Shown here: in pieces, positions 32,779-41,915 of the stretch
Numbering within the stretch: position 1 is the stretch's first letter
Layout: the number at the start of each line of letters is the position of its first letter
NCBI GenBank assembly: GCA_021414245.1
Contig: JAIOOU010000015.1
Coordinates: 1-64,000 of the forward strand
DNA: 64,000 nt
Source of the DNA: Chloroflexota bacterium
GTDB taxonomy: Bacteria > Chloroflexota > Anaerolineae > Anaerolineales > Villigracilaceae
Direction: 5' to 3'
The notes under the pieces: model-generated
Told to the model about the DNA's origin: nothing
What the model saw: the letters and a program-made list of their open reading frames with translations, nothing else
Database searches by the model: none
Translations under genes and position numbers: made by a program

Positions 32779-34506
32779 TTATTTTACAGGCAGAATGTAG
32801 CCCTGTTCTTCAAGATACTTTATGATAATGCGGGCATTGTCTTCGGGGGTGGAGCCAAATCCCTGGAGGGTGATCTCGGGATTGATCGGCGGTTCGTAGG
32901 GATCATCGACCCCGGTGAAGCCCATCGGCTTGCCATCCACCATGGCCTGGCGGGCCTTGGCATACAGACCCTTCACGTCGCGCTGTTCGCAGACCTCGAC
33001 GGGAGTGTCCATGTAGACTTCGATGAAATTCTCACCGACCATCTTGCGGGCCTCCTCGCGCGTGGCGCGATACGGGCTGATGGCTGCGCAAATGACCGCG
33101 CCGCCGGCATGCACGATTTCGCCGGCCACAAAGCCGATGCGGATGATGTTGGTATCACGGTCTTCCTTGCTGAAACCAAGTCCCTTGGAAAGATGCGTGC
33201 GGACCACATCCCCATCCAGAATGGCGGTCTCCCGTCCGCGCTCGAGAAGCAGCGTGGTGAGGACCTGGGTGGTGGCCGATTTTCCGGAACCGCTCAAACC
33301 AGTGAACCAGATGCCAAATCCCTGTTTGTGGCGCGGAGGATACATCTCGCGCAAAATTTCAGCGGTCTCGGGGCGGGTGAACCATTCCGGGAGCAGCTTG
33401 CCCTTGGCAAGATACTCGTCACGGACCTGCGTACCGGAGATGTTGGCGGTTTTGGCGCCCTTGGGCACATCCTTCTCCTCGACGTAACGGTCTTCATCGG
33501 GAAGATACACCAGCATTTCGAACGGAACCATTTTGACGCCGATCTCAGCTTCGTACTGCTTCATGATCTCCTGCGCATCATACGGACCGTAGAACGGCTT
33601 GCCCGTGGAATCATTTCCCGGCCCGGCATGATCGCGTCCAACCACAAAATGATTCGCGCCGTGATTGCGGCGGATGATGGCATGCAAAAGAGCTTCCTTC
33701 GGACCGGCCATGCGCATGGCGAGCGGAAGCAGGCTGAGCATGGTGTTTTTCTGATCGTAGTGATTATCCACCAATGCCTTGTAGGTGCGGACACGGGTGT
33801 AATGGTCCACATCGCCGGGTTTGGTCATGCCCACGGTGGGATGAACCAGCAATGAACCATTGACCTGTGCGGCCGCACGCTTGGTAAGTTCCTCATGAAT
33901 GCGATGCAGGGGATTGCGGGTCTGAAAGGCAACGACGTTATCGTGTCCCATTCCTTCGAGCCGGGCACGCACCTGTGCGGGGGTCAGACGTAAATTGACA
34001 AAGTCATAATACTTGGGAAGGTTGACGACCTTCATCGGGCCGGAGATGCAGACCTTGCTCCAGCGTCCCATTTCCGAAACCATCGGATGTTTTGTGTCGG
34101 TCGTGCCGTATGCAAGCGAGGCTTCCGTATCCGCATCCCAGTGATAAACCTCTTCAAGGGTCATGACCGCGATCAGGTCAAAATTTGCGCTTCGCAGGGC
34201 CAGTTCCTCGCCCACGGTCGGCAATTCCTTGGGATCGGCCGTCAGGGTGATGGGAAGCGGGAAGAGGGTCCCATCCGCCAGGCGCATTTCCTTGAGCACG
34301 CGGTCATAGTCCGCCTTGCCCATGAACGTGGTCAGCGGGGAAAATCCGCCGGTGGCGATCAATTCCAGGTCGCACATGTTGCGCATGGTGATCTTGATCG
34401 AAGGCAGTTTGCCGGCGCGGGCAAGAAGTTCTTCGCGTTCCTTGCCTTCAACCACCAAATTGACCAGTTTGCCGCCATACGGGGGGATAAGTTTTGCTTT
34501 TGCCAT
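32779..34506 (-). CDS. sat-cysC: Bifunctional ATP sulfurylase / APS kinase (PAPS synthase)
   Basis: 575 residues. ATP sulfurylase domain (1-390): FQTRNPLHRIHE is the QxRNPxH active site and HAIIRRNHGANHF with VGRDHAGPG is the HxxH and GRDH block. APS kinase domain (about 395-575): Walker A GLSGSGKS near 402-410, then DGDVVRTHLSKGLGFSKEDRDTN. It makes APS from sulfate and ATP, then PAPS, the donor for the sulfotransferases at 19927, 27248 and 40800. No assimilatory PAPS reductase lies nearby, so PAPS supply for sulfation is the likely job here. GGAG lies 7 nt before the ATG. Confidence 0.95.
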   Translation of the reverse strand: MAKAKLIPPYGGKLVNLVVEGKEREELLARAGKLPSIKITMRNMCDLELIATGGFSPLTTFMGKADYDRVLKEMRLADGTLFPLPITLTADPKELPTVGEELALRSANFDLIAVMTLEEVYHWDADTEASLAYGTTDTKHPMVSEMGRWSKVCISGPMKVVNLPKYYDFVNLRLTPAQVRARLEGMGHDNVVAFQTRNPLHRIHEELTKRAAAQVNGSLLVHPTVGMTKPGDVDHYTRVRTYKALVDNHYDQKNTMLSLLPLAMRMAGPKEALLHAIIRRNHGANHFVVGRDHAGPGNDSTGKPFYGPYDAQEIMKQYEAEIGVKMVPFEMLVYLPDEDRYVEEKDVPKGAKTANISGTQVRDEYLAKGKLLPEWFTRPETAEILREMYPPRHKQGFGIWFTGLSGSGKSATTQVLTTLLLERGRETAILDGDVVRTHLSKGLGFSKEDRDTNIIRIGFVAGEIVHAGGAVICAAISPYRATREEARKMVGENFIEVYMDTPVEVCEQRDVKGLYAKARQAMVDGKPMGFTGVDDPYEPPINPEITLQGFGSTPEDNARIIIKYLEEQGYILPVK

Positions 34507-34656
34507 TTTTTCACTCCAATATTTTTGTGCAGAAACGAGAGGAAACCCGGATCGTTACTGCTAATTTTCACACAAGCGCAAATTATACTCCAAAATTCAG
34601 CGAATGAATTTTGGAATTTCAAAACAGATCCTGATCACCCACCAGTCTGCCTGGGA

Positions 34657-34662
34657 TATAAT
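34657..34662 (+). promoter_or_regulatory. Consensus -10 box, likely leaderless promoter
   Basis: TATAAT lies 7 nt before the ATG at 34670, so transcription should begin at or next to the start codon. No Shine-Dalgarno can fit. No clear -35 is visible. Confidence 0.5.
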
Positions 34663-34669
34663 CGCCTTC

Positions 34670-36277
34670 ATGAACTCCAAATTTTTACGCAATCTTTCCT
34701 TTGGCCTGATCGTCGCCGGTTATATCTATTATGTTTATCGTTACATTATCGCCACCAGTTTCGTGATTGGCGGCACAACGTATTACGTACTCTTTGACGA
34801 CGCAATGATCTCGATGCGCTATGCCTACAATCTTGCCCACGGTCTGGGTCCGGTCTGGAATGCGGGTGAACACGTGGAGGGCTTCACGAATCCACTTTGG
34901 GTTGGGATCATGGCCCTTGTGCATCTGCTGCCGATCGGATTGAACCAGACCAGCCTGTACATTCAGATTCTGGGCGCCTCATTCCTGACCCTGAACCTGT
35001 TTCTGGTCAGAAAGATCGTCGAACATTTTACAGACGACCTGCCAGCCATGCTCTCCGCCGTGGCATTGACTGCATTCTACGCGCCGCTCAACTCCTTTGG
35101 ATTGCTCGGTATGGAGGTCAGCCTGCTTGTTTTCATGCTGACCGCGGCCGTCTGGCTGGCCCTGAAAAGCGGTCTGCGTTTCAATGTGTGGATCTATGTT
35201 TTGCTGGCCTTGTCCACCCTGGTGCGCTTTGACATGGCAGTCCCCTATCTTGCCGTCGGCGCAATCCTGTTCATCGTGCAAAAGGAGCATCGCAAACAGC
35301 ATTTGATCTGGGGGTTGGGCCTGCTTGTGCTCTTCCTCGGAAGCCAGACCCTGGCGCGCTATATTTACTACGGGGCGCTGCTTCCGAACACCTACTATCT
35401 AAAAGTGGAAGGCTGGTCCTACAAACTGCGCATGCTGCGCGGACTGTATGCGCTGATCCAGTTTGCCTATTATTCAAACTGGGTATTGATCATTTTGCCA
35501 TTTACACTTTTTCTCTTCCGACGCGACTGGAAGGTGACTCTGCTCACATTTGTTTTGCTGGGGCAGGTGGCATACAGCGTCTATGTGGGCGGGGATGCAT
35601 GGGAAAATCACGGTGGTGCCAATCGTTACATTGTGATCGCCATGCCGGTTTTCTTTATTTTGTTCAGCTGGTCGGCAACCGAGCTGCTCAAAAAGGCGGC
35701 CGGTCAATTCCTCGCGGAGACCCAAACCCGAAAAAGAATCATTGATGCCGCCTGGCGGACCGCATTTGTGGCCGGGTTTATATTTTCCATTCTAAATTTC
35801 AACGCCCTGATCGGCGAATGGAAATCCATCGAACGCTGGGACCTTGTACGCCGCCCGGATTATGTGGCCGGCAGCGATCATAATTTACAGCTCGCGCTGG
35901 CCATCGAAAAAGTGACCCTTCCCGGGGCATCCGTGGCAGTGGTTGGAGCCGGGACGATCCCTTATTTACTGCCCGACCGGTATGCGATCGACATCCTCGG
36001 CAAGGCGGATCCCTATATTGCCCATCAAACCGTCCGCACCCCAATGAGCATCCCCGATATCCCCTTCATGCGTCCTGGGCACATGAAATGGGATTACGCC
36101 TACACCTTCGGAAAGCTGAAACCCGACGTGATCGTCTCGATATGGGAGGGAACCAGCGCGGAAGCCGCGCCCTATCTGGAGAAGGACTATGTATACGCCC
36201 TGATCGGAGAAAAATTAAAGGTGTATCTATTGAAAGACTCCCCCAACATCCTTTGGAATGAAGTGATTGCCAAATAA
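34670..36277 (+). CDS. Integral membrane glycosyltransferase-like protein (GT-C)
   Basis: 535 residues from the ATG at 34670; an in-frame ATG at 34604 would lie upstream of the TATAAT box and is less likely. About ten transmembrane segments. The first outside loop has VLFDDAMISMRYAYNLAHGLGPVWN, with the DD pair typical of GT-C or ArnT-like enzymes, and GFTNPLW. A soluble C-terminal segment includes YAIDILGKADPYIA. Probably transfers a lipid-linked sugar outside the membrane. It is the only long plus-strand gene in 27-48 kb, diverging from sat-cysC. Confidence 0.75.
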   Translation: MNSKFLRNLSFGLIVAGYIYYVYRYIIATSFVIGGTTYYVLFDDAMISMRYAYNLAHGLGPVWNAGEHVEGFTNPLWVGIMALVHLLPIGLNQTSLYIQILGASFLTLNLFLVRKIVEHFTDDLPAMLSAVALTAFYAPLNSFGLLGMEVSLLVFMLTAAVWLALKSGLRFNVWIYVLLALSTLVRFDMAVPYLAVGAILFIVQKEHRKQHLIWGLGLLVLFLGSQTLARYIYYGALLPNTYYLKVEGWSYKLRMLRGLYALIQFAYYSNWVLIILPFTLFLFRRDWKVTLLTFVLLGQVAYSVYVGGDAWENHGGANRYIVIAMPVFFILFSWSATELLKKAAGQFLAETQTRKRIIDAAWRTAFVAGFIFSILNFNALIGEWKSIERWDLVRRPDYVAGSDHNLQLALAIEKVTLPGASVAVVGAGTIPYLLPDRYAIDILGKADPYIAHQTVRTPMSIPDIPFMRPGHMKWDYAYTFGKLKPDVIVSIWEGTSAEAAPYLEKDYVYALIGEKLKVYLLKDSPNILWNEVIAK

Positions 36278-36315
36278 AACAGACGGCGGATTTTCATCCG
36301 CCGTCTGTTTTATTT
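36272..36315. terminator. Perfect 20-bp bidirectional terminator
   Basis: Arms of 20 bp around TTTC, with A-tract and T-tract ends (AAATAAAACAG / CTGTTTTATTT), shared by the convergent genes at 36277 and 36310. Both stop codons lie in or next to the hairpin. Confidence 0.9.
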
Positions 36316-37335
36316 GATCGGCACCACCTTGCCGGTTTTTTGAGATTCATGGGCTGCAAGCGCCATTTTCAGGGCAAGAACCCCATCCTTCAAACTGCAA
36401 ACCGGTTGGGCATCTCCGCGCACGACCTCCAGAAAGTGTTTCGTTTGGGAGAGGAACAGTTGATTGCGCTCGAACCCCTCCGGCAGGGCGAATGTCTCGG
36501 TAACAGGAGCAGGCGGAAGGTCGGAATAGGAACCGAAGGCGGCGGGCATCCTTTGCAGGGTGAGATTTCCGTCCGCATTGTCCCAACGCATCGTGCCGCC
36601 GGTTCCCACGATTTCAAGCCGGTGCACGGGCGGGCGCTGAAAATAATTGACATGCACACCGCCGATCGCCCCGTTCGAGAATTTCAAACCGATCTCCGCC
36701 GCATCCTCCACATCCAGCTCAAGCGGGGAAAGGTGCCCGTTGAAAGACCAAAGAGAGCTCACATCCCCCAGGATAAATCGAAGATAATCCAACGGGTGCG
36801 TGAGCGTAACGATCACTCCGCCACCCAGATCCGCACGCGCAGCGTAACTTTGGCGATAATCCTCCCAGGGATGCCAGTTTGGCAGATATTCCCCCCAGTG
36901 AACATGCACGCTTAATACTTTTCCAAGCGAACCGGCCAGAATTAATTCACGCGCCTTAACCAGGGTTGGATGATAGCGAAATTGAAACCCAACCAGGATC
37001 CTGCTGCCGCTTTTCTCGGCGGTTTTTTGCAAAAGATCCAGGCTTTCCAGCAAATGGGATACGGGCTTTTCAAGCAGGATGTGACAACCGGCCTCCGCAG
37101 CGGGGAGCGCCACATCCAAATGCATTGCAGTCGGGTTCGAGATCACCACGGCATCCGGTTTATGCTTCTTAAACGCCCCGGCCAGCTCGGTCTCAACGGG
37201 GTATCCCGCCAGATCATCATCCGGAAGAGTGGCTTTGCGGGAACGAAGCAGGACAATATCCTTTTCGCCCAGGGCAATTAAATTTCGTAGATGGCGCCGT
37301 CCTATGGATCCAAGGCCTGCAATTAAAAACTTCAA
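36310..37335 (-). CDS. Gfo/Idh/MocA family sugar oxidoreductase
   Basis: 341 residues. Rossmann loop GLGSIG (7-12), the family EKP motif in HILLEKPVSH, and the alpha/beta C-terminal domain with GGGVIVTLTHPLDYLRF. The start is TTG with GGAGGATTT in front. The family oxidises or reduces sugars or nucleotide sugars using NAD(P). In this setting it may act on a UDP-sugar or a nonulosonate precursor (inference). Confidence 0.88.
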   Translation of the reverse strand: MKFLIAGLGSIGRRHLRNLIALGEKDIVLLRSRKATLPDDDLAGYPVETELAGAFKKHKPDAVVISNPTAMHLDVALPAAEAGCHILLEKPVSHLLESLDLLQKTAEKSGSRILVGFQFRYHPTLVKARELILAGSLGKVLSVHVHWGEYLPNWHPWEDYRQSYAARADLGGGVIVTLTHPLDYLRFILGDVSSLWSFNGHLSPLELDVEDAAEIGLKFSNGAIGGVHVNYFQRPPVHRLEIVGTGGTMRWDNADGNLTLQRMPAAFGSYSDLPPAPVTETFALPEGFERNQLFLSQTKHFLEVVRGDAQPVCSLKDGVLALKMALAAHESQKTGKVVPIK

Positions 37336-37370
37336 AAATCCTCCGTTAATGATCCCGGCCGCAACCCCAT

Positions 37371-38894
37371 TTATTTTCTGTAGGACTTGTCAGCGGCAAG
37401 AAAGCTCTCCAGCAATTCCTTCCTCAACTGTTTGGCAAAGGATGGCTCAGAAGGATATAGATCATCAAGCTCCTCGGGGTCATTTTCCATATCATACAGC
37501 TCAAAAGTTTCCTCAGCTTCATAACCGGTGTAATAAATAAGTTTGTGATTTCCCTTTCGCATCGCTACGGTGGCCTTGTGAAGAGGTCCAAACGCGGAAC
37601 TGAGTTTTGCCTCCACGGTAAACGTAGCCCTGTCCAGATCCTCCACTCCACCCAGGCCGGGAAGGGGTTTTCCCTCGCTCCAGGATGGAATCGGCGTGCC
37701 CGCCAGGCTTGCAAAAGTCGGAAGAAGGTCCACTGCATTCGTGGGGGAGTAAACATCGTGGCGAATCTTCTGACCCGGGGAGGAAATCAACAAAGGGACA
37801 TGAATGATCGGCTCATATAGAAGGGGGGTCTCATGGTTTTTCTCCCCGCGTTCAAACATTTCGCCATGATCAGAAGTGACAACCACATAACTGTTCTCAA
37901 GGATACCCGCCTTCTCCATTTTATCCATAAGTTTGCCAAATTCCTCATCCAGTGAAGCAATGTATTGATCATAAGACCTGCGGGCGACATCTAGGACACT
38001 TTGCGAGAGGTGATCAGAAAGCCTATGAGCTGGCTTGTCCACAGGTACAAATCCATCACTCACAAAGTATTTGTTGAATTTACGACTTGGGCGGTATGGA
38101 GCATGAGGGGGAAACAGGTGCAGATAAGCGAAGAACGGCGACGGCTGCTTTGGTAAAAGCGCGGCCAGACCGCTCAACAAATTTTCCAATCGAAAATAAA
38201 GAGGGTAATTGATGACATGCGGAAGACCTCTTGGATACCCCTGCGAATCTAGCAAAGCCGTCTCCCGTGAATAGGATGCGTTTTTCAGGGATTGCAGGAT
38301 GAGCGCCACCGGGGGGCCGCCGATCTTAAAAACAAAGTCATCCAAGGCACGTATGGCCAGGTTCCGGTCTCTGGGAAAATAATTCCCTAGCAGGGAATTA
38401 TTTTCCCCAAAAGTATCGGAGGGCAAAAAAGTATCAATATCGGCATCGAACTGGGAAACAATAAAACTTGACCAAATATTCTGGGGAAAAGCCAGGCGGT
38501 GGTAATCATCCCCGAGGGTCCTGAAAATATTGTTTTCCACCAGACTGCGTTTCACCACACCGCTGTAATTAATGGCCCTGTGTGTCCATGGGTATGTGCC
38601 TGTCAGGAGCGAAGCGGTGCCGGGAATTGTGTAGTTCCCGCCGGAGTGATGGGAATGATAAACATTTGCCCTCTCGGCAAAGCGCTCCAAATTGGGCGCT
38701 GTCTGACGCGGATACCCATACACAGAGAGATTCCTGGCGCTCATGGCATCAAACACAAAAATGATCACATTCGGTTTTGATGGAACGCCAAGTCGCAGGT
38801 TTTTATCCAACCAGGAGAATGCGGAAGGCATGAGAACGGCAGGAGCAATCGCCCCCATCAACTTTAAAAAACTGCGGCGACTAATTTTTGTCAT
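37371..38894 (-). CDS. Alkaline phosphatase/sulfatase superfamily protein, Thr in the nucleophile position
   Basis: 507 residues. Twin-arginine-type leader SRRSFLKLMGAIAPA (5-19), then metal ligand D49 (FVFDAMS), and VTSDHGEMFERGEKNH later in the chain. Where sulfatases have C/S-x-P-S-R this protein has T89-I-P-G-T93 followed by SLLTGTYPWTHR. Without Cys or Ser no formylglycine can form, so a classical sulfatase reaction is unlikely. Thr nucleophiles occur in phosphodiesterases and phosphoethanolamine or phosphoglycerol transferases of the same superfamily. Exported; it may decorate or trim the surface glycan (inference). Confidence 0.82.
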   Translation of the reverse strand: MTKISRRSFLKLMGAIAPAVLMPSAFSWLDKNLRLGVPSKPNVIIFVFDAMSARNLSVYGYPRQTAPNLERFAERANVYHSHHSGGNYTIPGTASLLTGTYPWTHRAINYSGVVKRSLVENNIFRTLGDDYHRLAFPQNIWSSFIVSQFDADIDTFLPSDTFGENNSLLGNYFPRDRNLAIRALDDFVFKIGGPPVALILQSLKNASYSRETALLDSQGYPRGLPHVINYPLYFRLENLLSGLAALLPKQPSPFFAYLHLFPPHAPYRPSRKFNKYFVSDGFVPVDKPAHRLSDHLSQSVLDVARRSYDQYIASLDEEFGKLMDKMEKAGILENSYVVVTSDHGEMFERGEKNHETPLLYEPIIHVPLLISSPGQKIRHDVYSPTNAVDLLPTFASLAGTPIPSWSEGKPLPGLGGVEDLDRATFTVEAKLSSAFGPLHKATVAMRKGNHKLIYYTGYEAEETFELYDMENDPEELDDLYPSEPSFAKQLRKELLESFLAADKSYRK

Positions 38895-38921
38895 TGAAAT
38901 CCCTTAACCAACAGTATTCGT

Positions 38922-39455
38922 TCAAAAAATATTCCTAACCAGCACAACCAGAAGGGAAATTACGCTGACCGGAATCCAGAAATATAAAAAAATCACAGCC
39001 CGATTTGAAAATTCCCGCACAAATCGCTCAAGAAATCCAATTCTGGCAATCAAAAACATGAAAATAAAAAACGCCAGGGCGGCTCCCAACAACTTCAGAA
39101 GCAGCTCCCTTGGGGAAAGGATTTCGCCGGGAAGATTATCATAATAAAACATCAAGCTTCCCAGACAAAGCAAAACCATGGAACTTCCCTTTACCACAAA
39201 CTGATCATAAAACCATTGGGCCGGCAGGATGATAGACAAAGCAACCGGCACCATGAGCACCAGCAAACTTTCCAAGAGGTCAACAACCGCCATATATGAA
39301 AAAAAAACACCAATCTCCCCCACCGTGGAGGATTGAAGCAAACTGGGGAGCCTCCAAAAAAAGAGCAGGAGGGACCATGTGTATACCAATAAAACAATCA
39401 CCGCATATACCGGTGCGATTTGTTCCAATTTTGGAATCTTTTTTACAATATTCAA
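38922..39455 (-). CDS. Small integral membrane protein, unrecognised
   Basis: 177 residues from a TTG at 39455 with AGG 8-9 nt upstream. About four to five transmembrane segments: AVIVLLVYTWSLLLFFW, SLLVLMVPVALSIIL, SSMVLLCLGSLMFYY, LLGAALAFFIFMFLI and VIFLYFWIPVSVISLL. No family motif is seen. It lies upstream of the sulfatase-like gene on the same strand (27-bp gap), so they may be co-transcribed. Confidence 0.65.
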   Translation of the reverse strand: MNIVKKIPKLEQIAPVYAVIVLLVYTWSLLLFFWRLPSLLQSSTVGEIGVFFSYMAVVDLLESLLVLMVPVALSIILPAQWFYDQFVVKGSSMVLLCLGSLMFYYDNLPGEILSPRELLLKLLGAALAFFIFMFLIARIGFLERFVREFSNRAVIFLYFWIPVSVISLLVVLVRNIF

Positions 39456-39620
39456 TTTAATACCTGCCAGATCATTAAATGATGCCTGTTAAAATATTAT
39501 ACCAGCAACCTTTTGCGGGCTAACTTGGCTATCACGCACATCAAAGATATAGTTTTCATTTTTATCAGTCAACCAGCAGATTAACCGAACATTCGCCAGA
39601 CTATCAAACAACCTTAAACC

Positions 39621-40787
39621 TTAGATGTAGGTATTATTGTAAATACAATAAAAATAATAGAGCACTCCAAAAACAACATGAAGAATCCAGCCTGCCTTTA
39701 CTAGAAAGTTAATCCATGGTTGTTTCGGAGGCATTTCAAGATAAAACAAGGTGGACACCATAAAAAGGAGCATCAACGTTATTTCGCCGCTCCATCCGAA
39801 ATTTCCATCCATACGGCGAGGGCCACTTTCAGCAAAAAAATAAGTAAAAAACAAACCAAACCCAAAAAGCAGCCATGCAAGCATGATGCGCTCATCTAGT
39901 TTCGCCTGCTCGTAATAAACAATCAGAACCAGCATGGGAAACAGGGCAGACAAAATCAATTTAAAGATTAAATGATCCGAATAGGCACCCATCACACCCA
40001 ACGGAAGAAATATAATGCCACCCTCTTCATTAGCAAAATAAGTCACAAAAAACTGCCAGATCAGGAATAACACGCTTGGCAAGACAAAGCCAAAAAATAA
40101 ACCGGATAAATTCACACGCCTTCTCTGCATCAATCTGTAAACTGCGAAGCCCCCAAGGGCGGGTAAAATACAAATAGCCAGACTGGGTTTTATATAGGCC
40201 GCAATCAAGGAAACAACGCCGGCAGCAATGATCCGGCCTTTTTCCAGCGGGATAGAATGATCAAAACATGCACAGGCTAGAATGACTTGCAACAGGGCAA
40301 AGGGCTTGAGCAAAATAATAGTCGGGCTGTGGTAGGTTGTGATTCCCACATACCCAAGGTACATATGATGATCCCACGGCCAGAACAGGCTGATGGGGGT
40401 CGCGATACTTATTCCCAGGATGATCAACAAATCCATCCAAATCGGCAATTTTCTCTTTATGAAGACAGGCCAAAACCACAAAAACAAAACCAGGGCCGCC
40501 AGTTCCGAGAATAAAACCGAGACCACAAACCCGATCTTTTGAAACCCAAATCCAGTTAGCCAGTTTACATACACAAGCACATACTGCCAGGCCGAATGCG
40601 CGATTGTAAACGCAGGCAGGCTTGCAATGCCCCTATCCCTGAGCTCCTGCGCATAAAATGCATGCAGAGGAAAATCAGTGCCGGGTTTCTGGTATGCATT
40701 CAAATAATATACAGGGGAAAATACCGCCAGCACCAGGACAAATAGAACCAAATAAAAGTTCCATTTTTTGGAAACATCGAATTTCAT
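39621..40787 (-). CDS. Integral membrane protein, possible GT-C or polymerase
   Basis: 388 residues with about ten helices. The N-terminal outside loop reads YLNAYQKPGTDFPLHAFYAQEL, and there is an HHMYLGYVG loop. Its shape resembles GT-C or Wzy-like polysaccharide proteins, but no diagnostic motif is seen. GGGGAAGT precedes the ATG. It sits 12 bp after the sulfotransferase at 40800 on the same strand. Confidence 0.6.
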   Translation of the reverse strand: MKFDVSKKWNFYLVLFVLVLAVFSPVYYLNAYQKPGTDFPLHAFYAQELRDRGIASLPAFTIAHSAWQYVLVYVNWLTGFGFQKIGFVVSVLFSELAALVLFLWFWPVFIKRKLPIWMDLLIILGISIATPISLFWPWDHHMYLGYVGITTYHSPTIILLKPFALLQVILACACFDHSIPLEKGRIIAAGVVSLIAAYIKPSLAICILPALGGFAVYRLMQRRRVNLSGLFFGFVLPSVLFLIWQFFVTYFANEEGGIIFLPLGVMGAYSDHLIFKLILSALFPMLVLIVYYEQAKLDERIMLAWLLFGFGLFFTYFFAESGPRRMDGNFGWSGEITLMLLFMVSTLFYLEMPPKQPWINFLVKAGWILHVVFGVLYYFYCIYNNTYI

Positions 40788-40799
40788 ACTTCCCCGCTG

Positions 40800-41825
40800 T
40801 CAAGCAAGTGATTTCTCATATTTCCAAGCGACAAGGGAATTACCTGCGACCTCATCAAAGATCAATTTGTCCCTTGTAGTAAATAGCCGGGTCCAGTTGC
40901 CCGCCTGGCCTTTTGGAAGAAACGAGGCAATCCCGTCATCACGTTTGGCTTGCCATTCCTCATCGGGATTCGATGCCATTTCAGTTTTAATCGTCTTCTC
41001 AAGTGACCGGCTAATCCTGTTTACACCGAGGAATTTCCAAAGCCTGCCCATCTCGTCAAATGGAGCAGCCAGCAAATCCTCATAACGTATTCCCAAAAAA
41101 TTATTACCAAACAGCCTATGACCCTCGGTTTGCGTCTCCTGCAAATTAGCTACCCACCCTTTTGCCACCCGGCGGATAAAGGATTCAGTAAAAATGGAAC
41201 GGGTCCCATTGGTAAAAGGAGTCTGATCCCTGCGCAGGTCTTCAATAATGCGCCTGTCCTCCGCACTCAAAAACCGTGACTCTTCCACAAAATTCCGGAA
41301 GCGCTCCGAAATCAACACATCCCGCCCATCCCGAACGAGGTGGACCAGTTTTGCGTCCGGATAGACCGCGTGCATATCACGCACAGCTTGCCCATGAATT
41401 GTCGAGGAGGGGCTTTTATCCCCAACAATCATTTTGCCTTCCCTGGCCGCATCACGCTCCATAATGAAATCCGCCACAGCTCGCAATACAAGAGGGGATA
41501 AATCCCGTCCTTGATTCCAGCGGTTGGACTTACGCGACAGCCATTCTTCCGCATCGGGTGTGTTCACCAGTGACTTGAGCAGGGGCTGGCGTGTGAAGAA
41601 ATGTGCCTGATAATTACAGTGGACTTCCGGGTGCAGCCGCACAAGACGCATGAGCAGGGTCGTTCCGGAGCGTGCATGGCCGAAGACAAAGAATTTCTCC
41701 CGCGGGAAGAATTGCCTGATCTCCGCAACCTCCTCAAGCGTGATGGCTGGAATTGGGTTGCGGTTGTTCCTTTTGGGGTCGCCCTTGACAAGGATGCGTG
41801 CGGCATTTTTCAATCGAGAAAGCAT
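40800..41825 (-). CDS. Sulfotransferase family protein
   Basis: 341 residues. FGHARSGTTLLMRLVRLHP (48-66) holds the 5'-phosphosulfate loop, VGDKSPSS follows, and LVHLVRDGRDVLISERFRNF is the 3'-phosphate part. The C-terminal GQAGNWTRLF resembles the closing GxxGxW block. It belongs to a different subgroup from the 19927 and 27248 pair. Its first 106 residues are almost repeated by the truncated gene at 43928-44323. Confidence 0.87.
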   Translation of the reverse strand: MLSRLKNAARILVKGDPKRNNRNPIPAITLEEVAEIRQFFPREKFFVFGHARSGTTLLMRLVRLHPEVHCNYQAHFFTRQPLLKSLVNTPDAEEWLSRKSNRWNQGRDLSPLVLRAVADFIMERDAAREGKMIVGDKSPSSTIHGQAVRDMHAVYPDAKLVHLVRDGRDVLISERFRNFVEESRFLSAEDRRIIEDLRRDQTPFTNGTRSIFTESFIRRVAKGWVANLQETQTEGHRLFGNNFLGIRYEDLLAAPFDEMGRLWKFLGVNRISRSLEKTIKTEMASNPDEEWQAKRDDGIASFLPKGQAGNWTRLFTTRDKLIFDEVAGNSLVAWKYEKSLA

Positions 41826-41915
41826 TGTTATAAAGTCTCCAAGATTTTTATCGAAGCAAACCTGGGACTAAAATATTTCCATTCCCAGATCAGTAATCTT
41901 TTAAAGCAGGCAATC

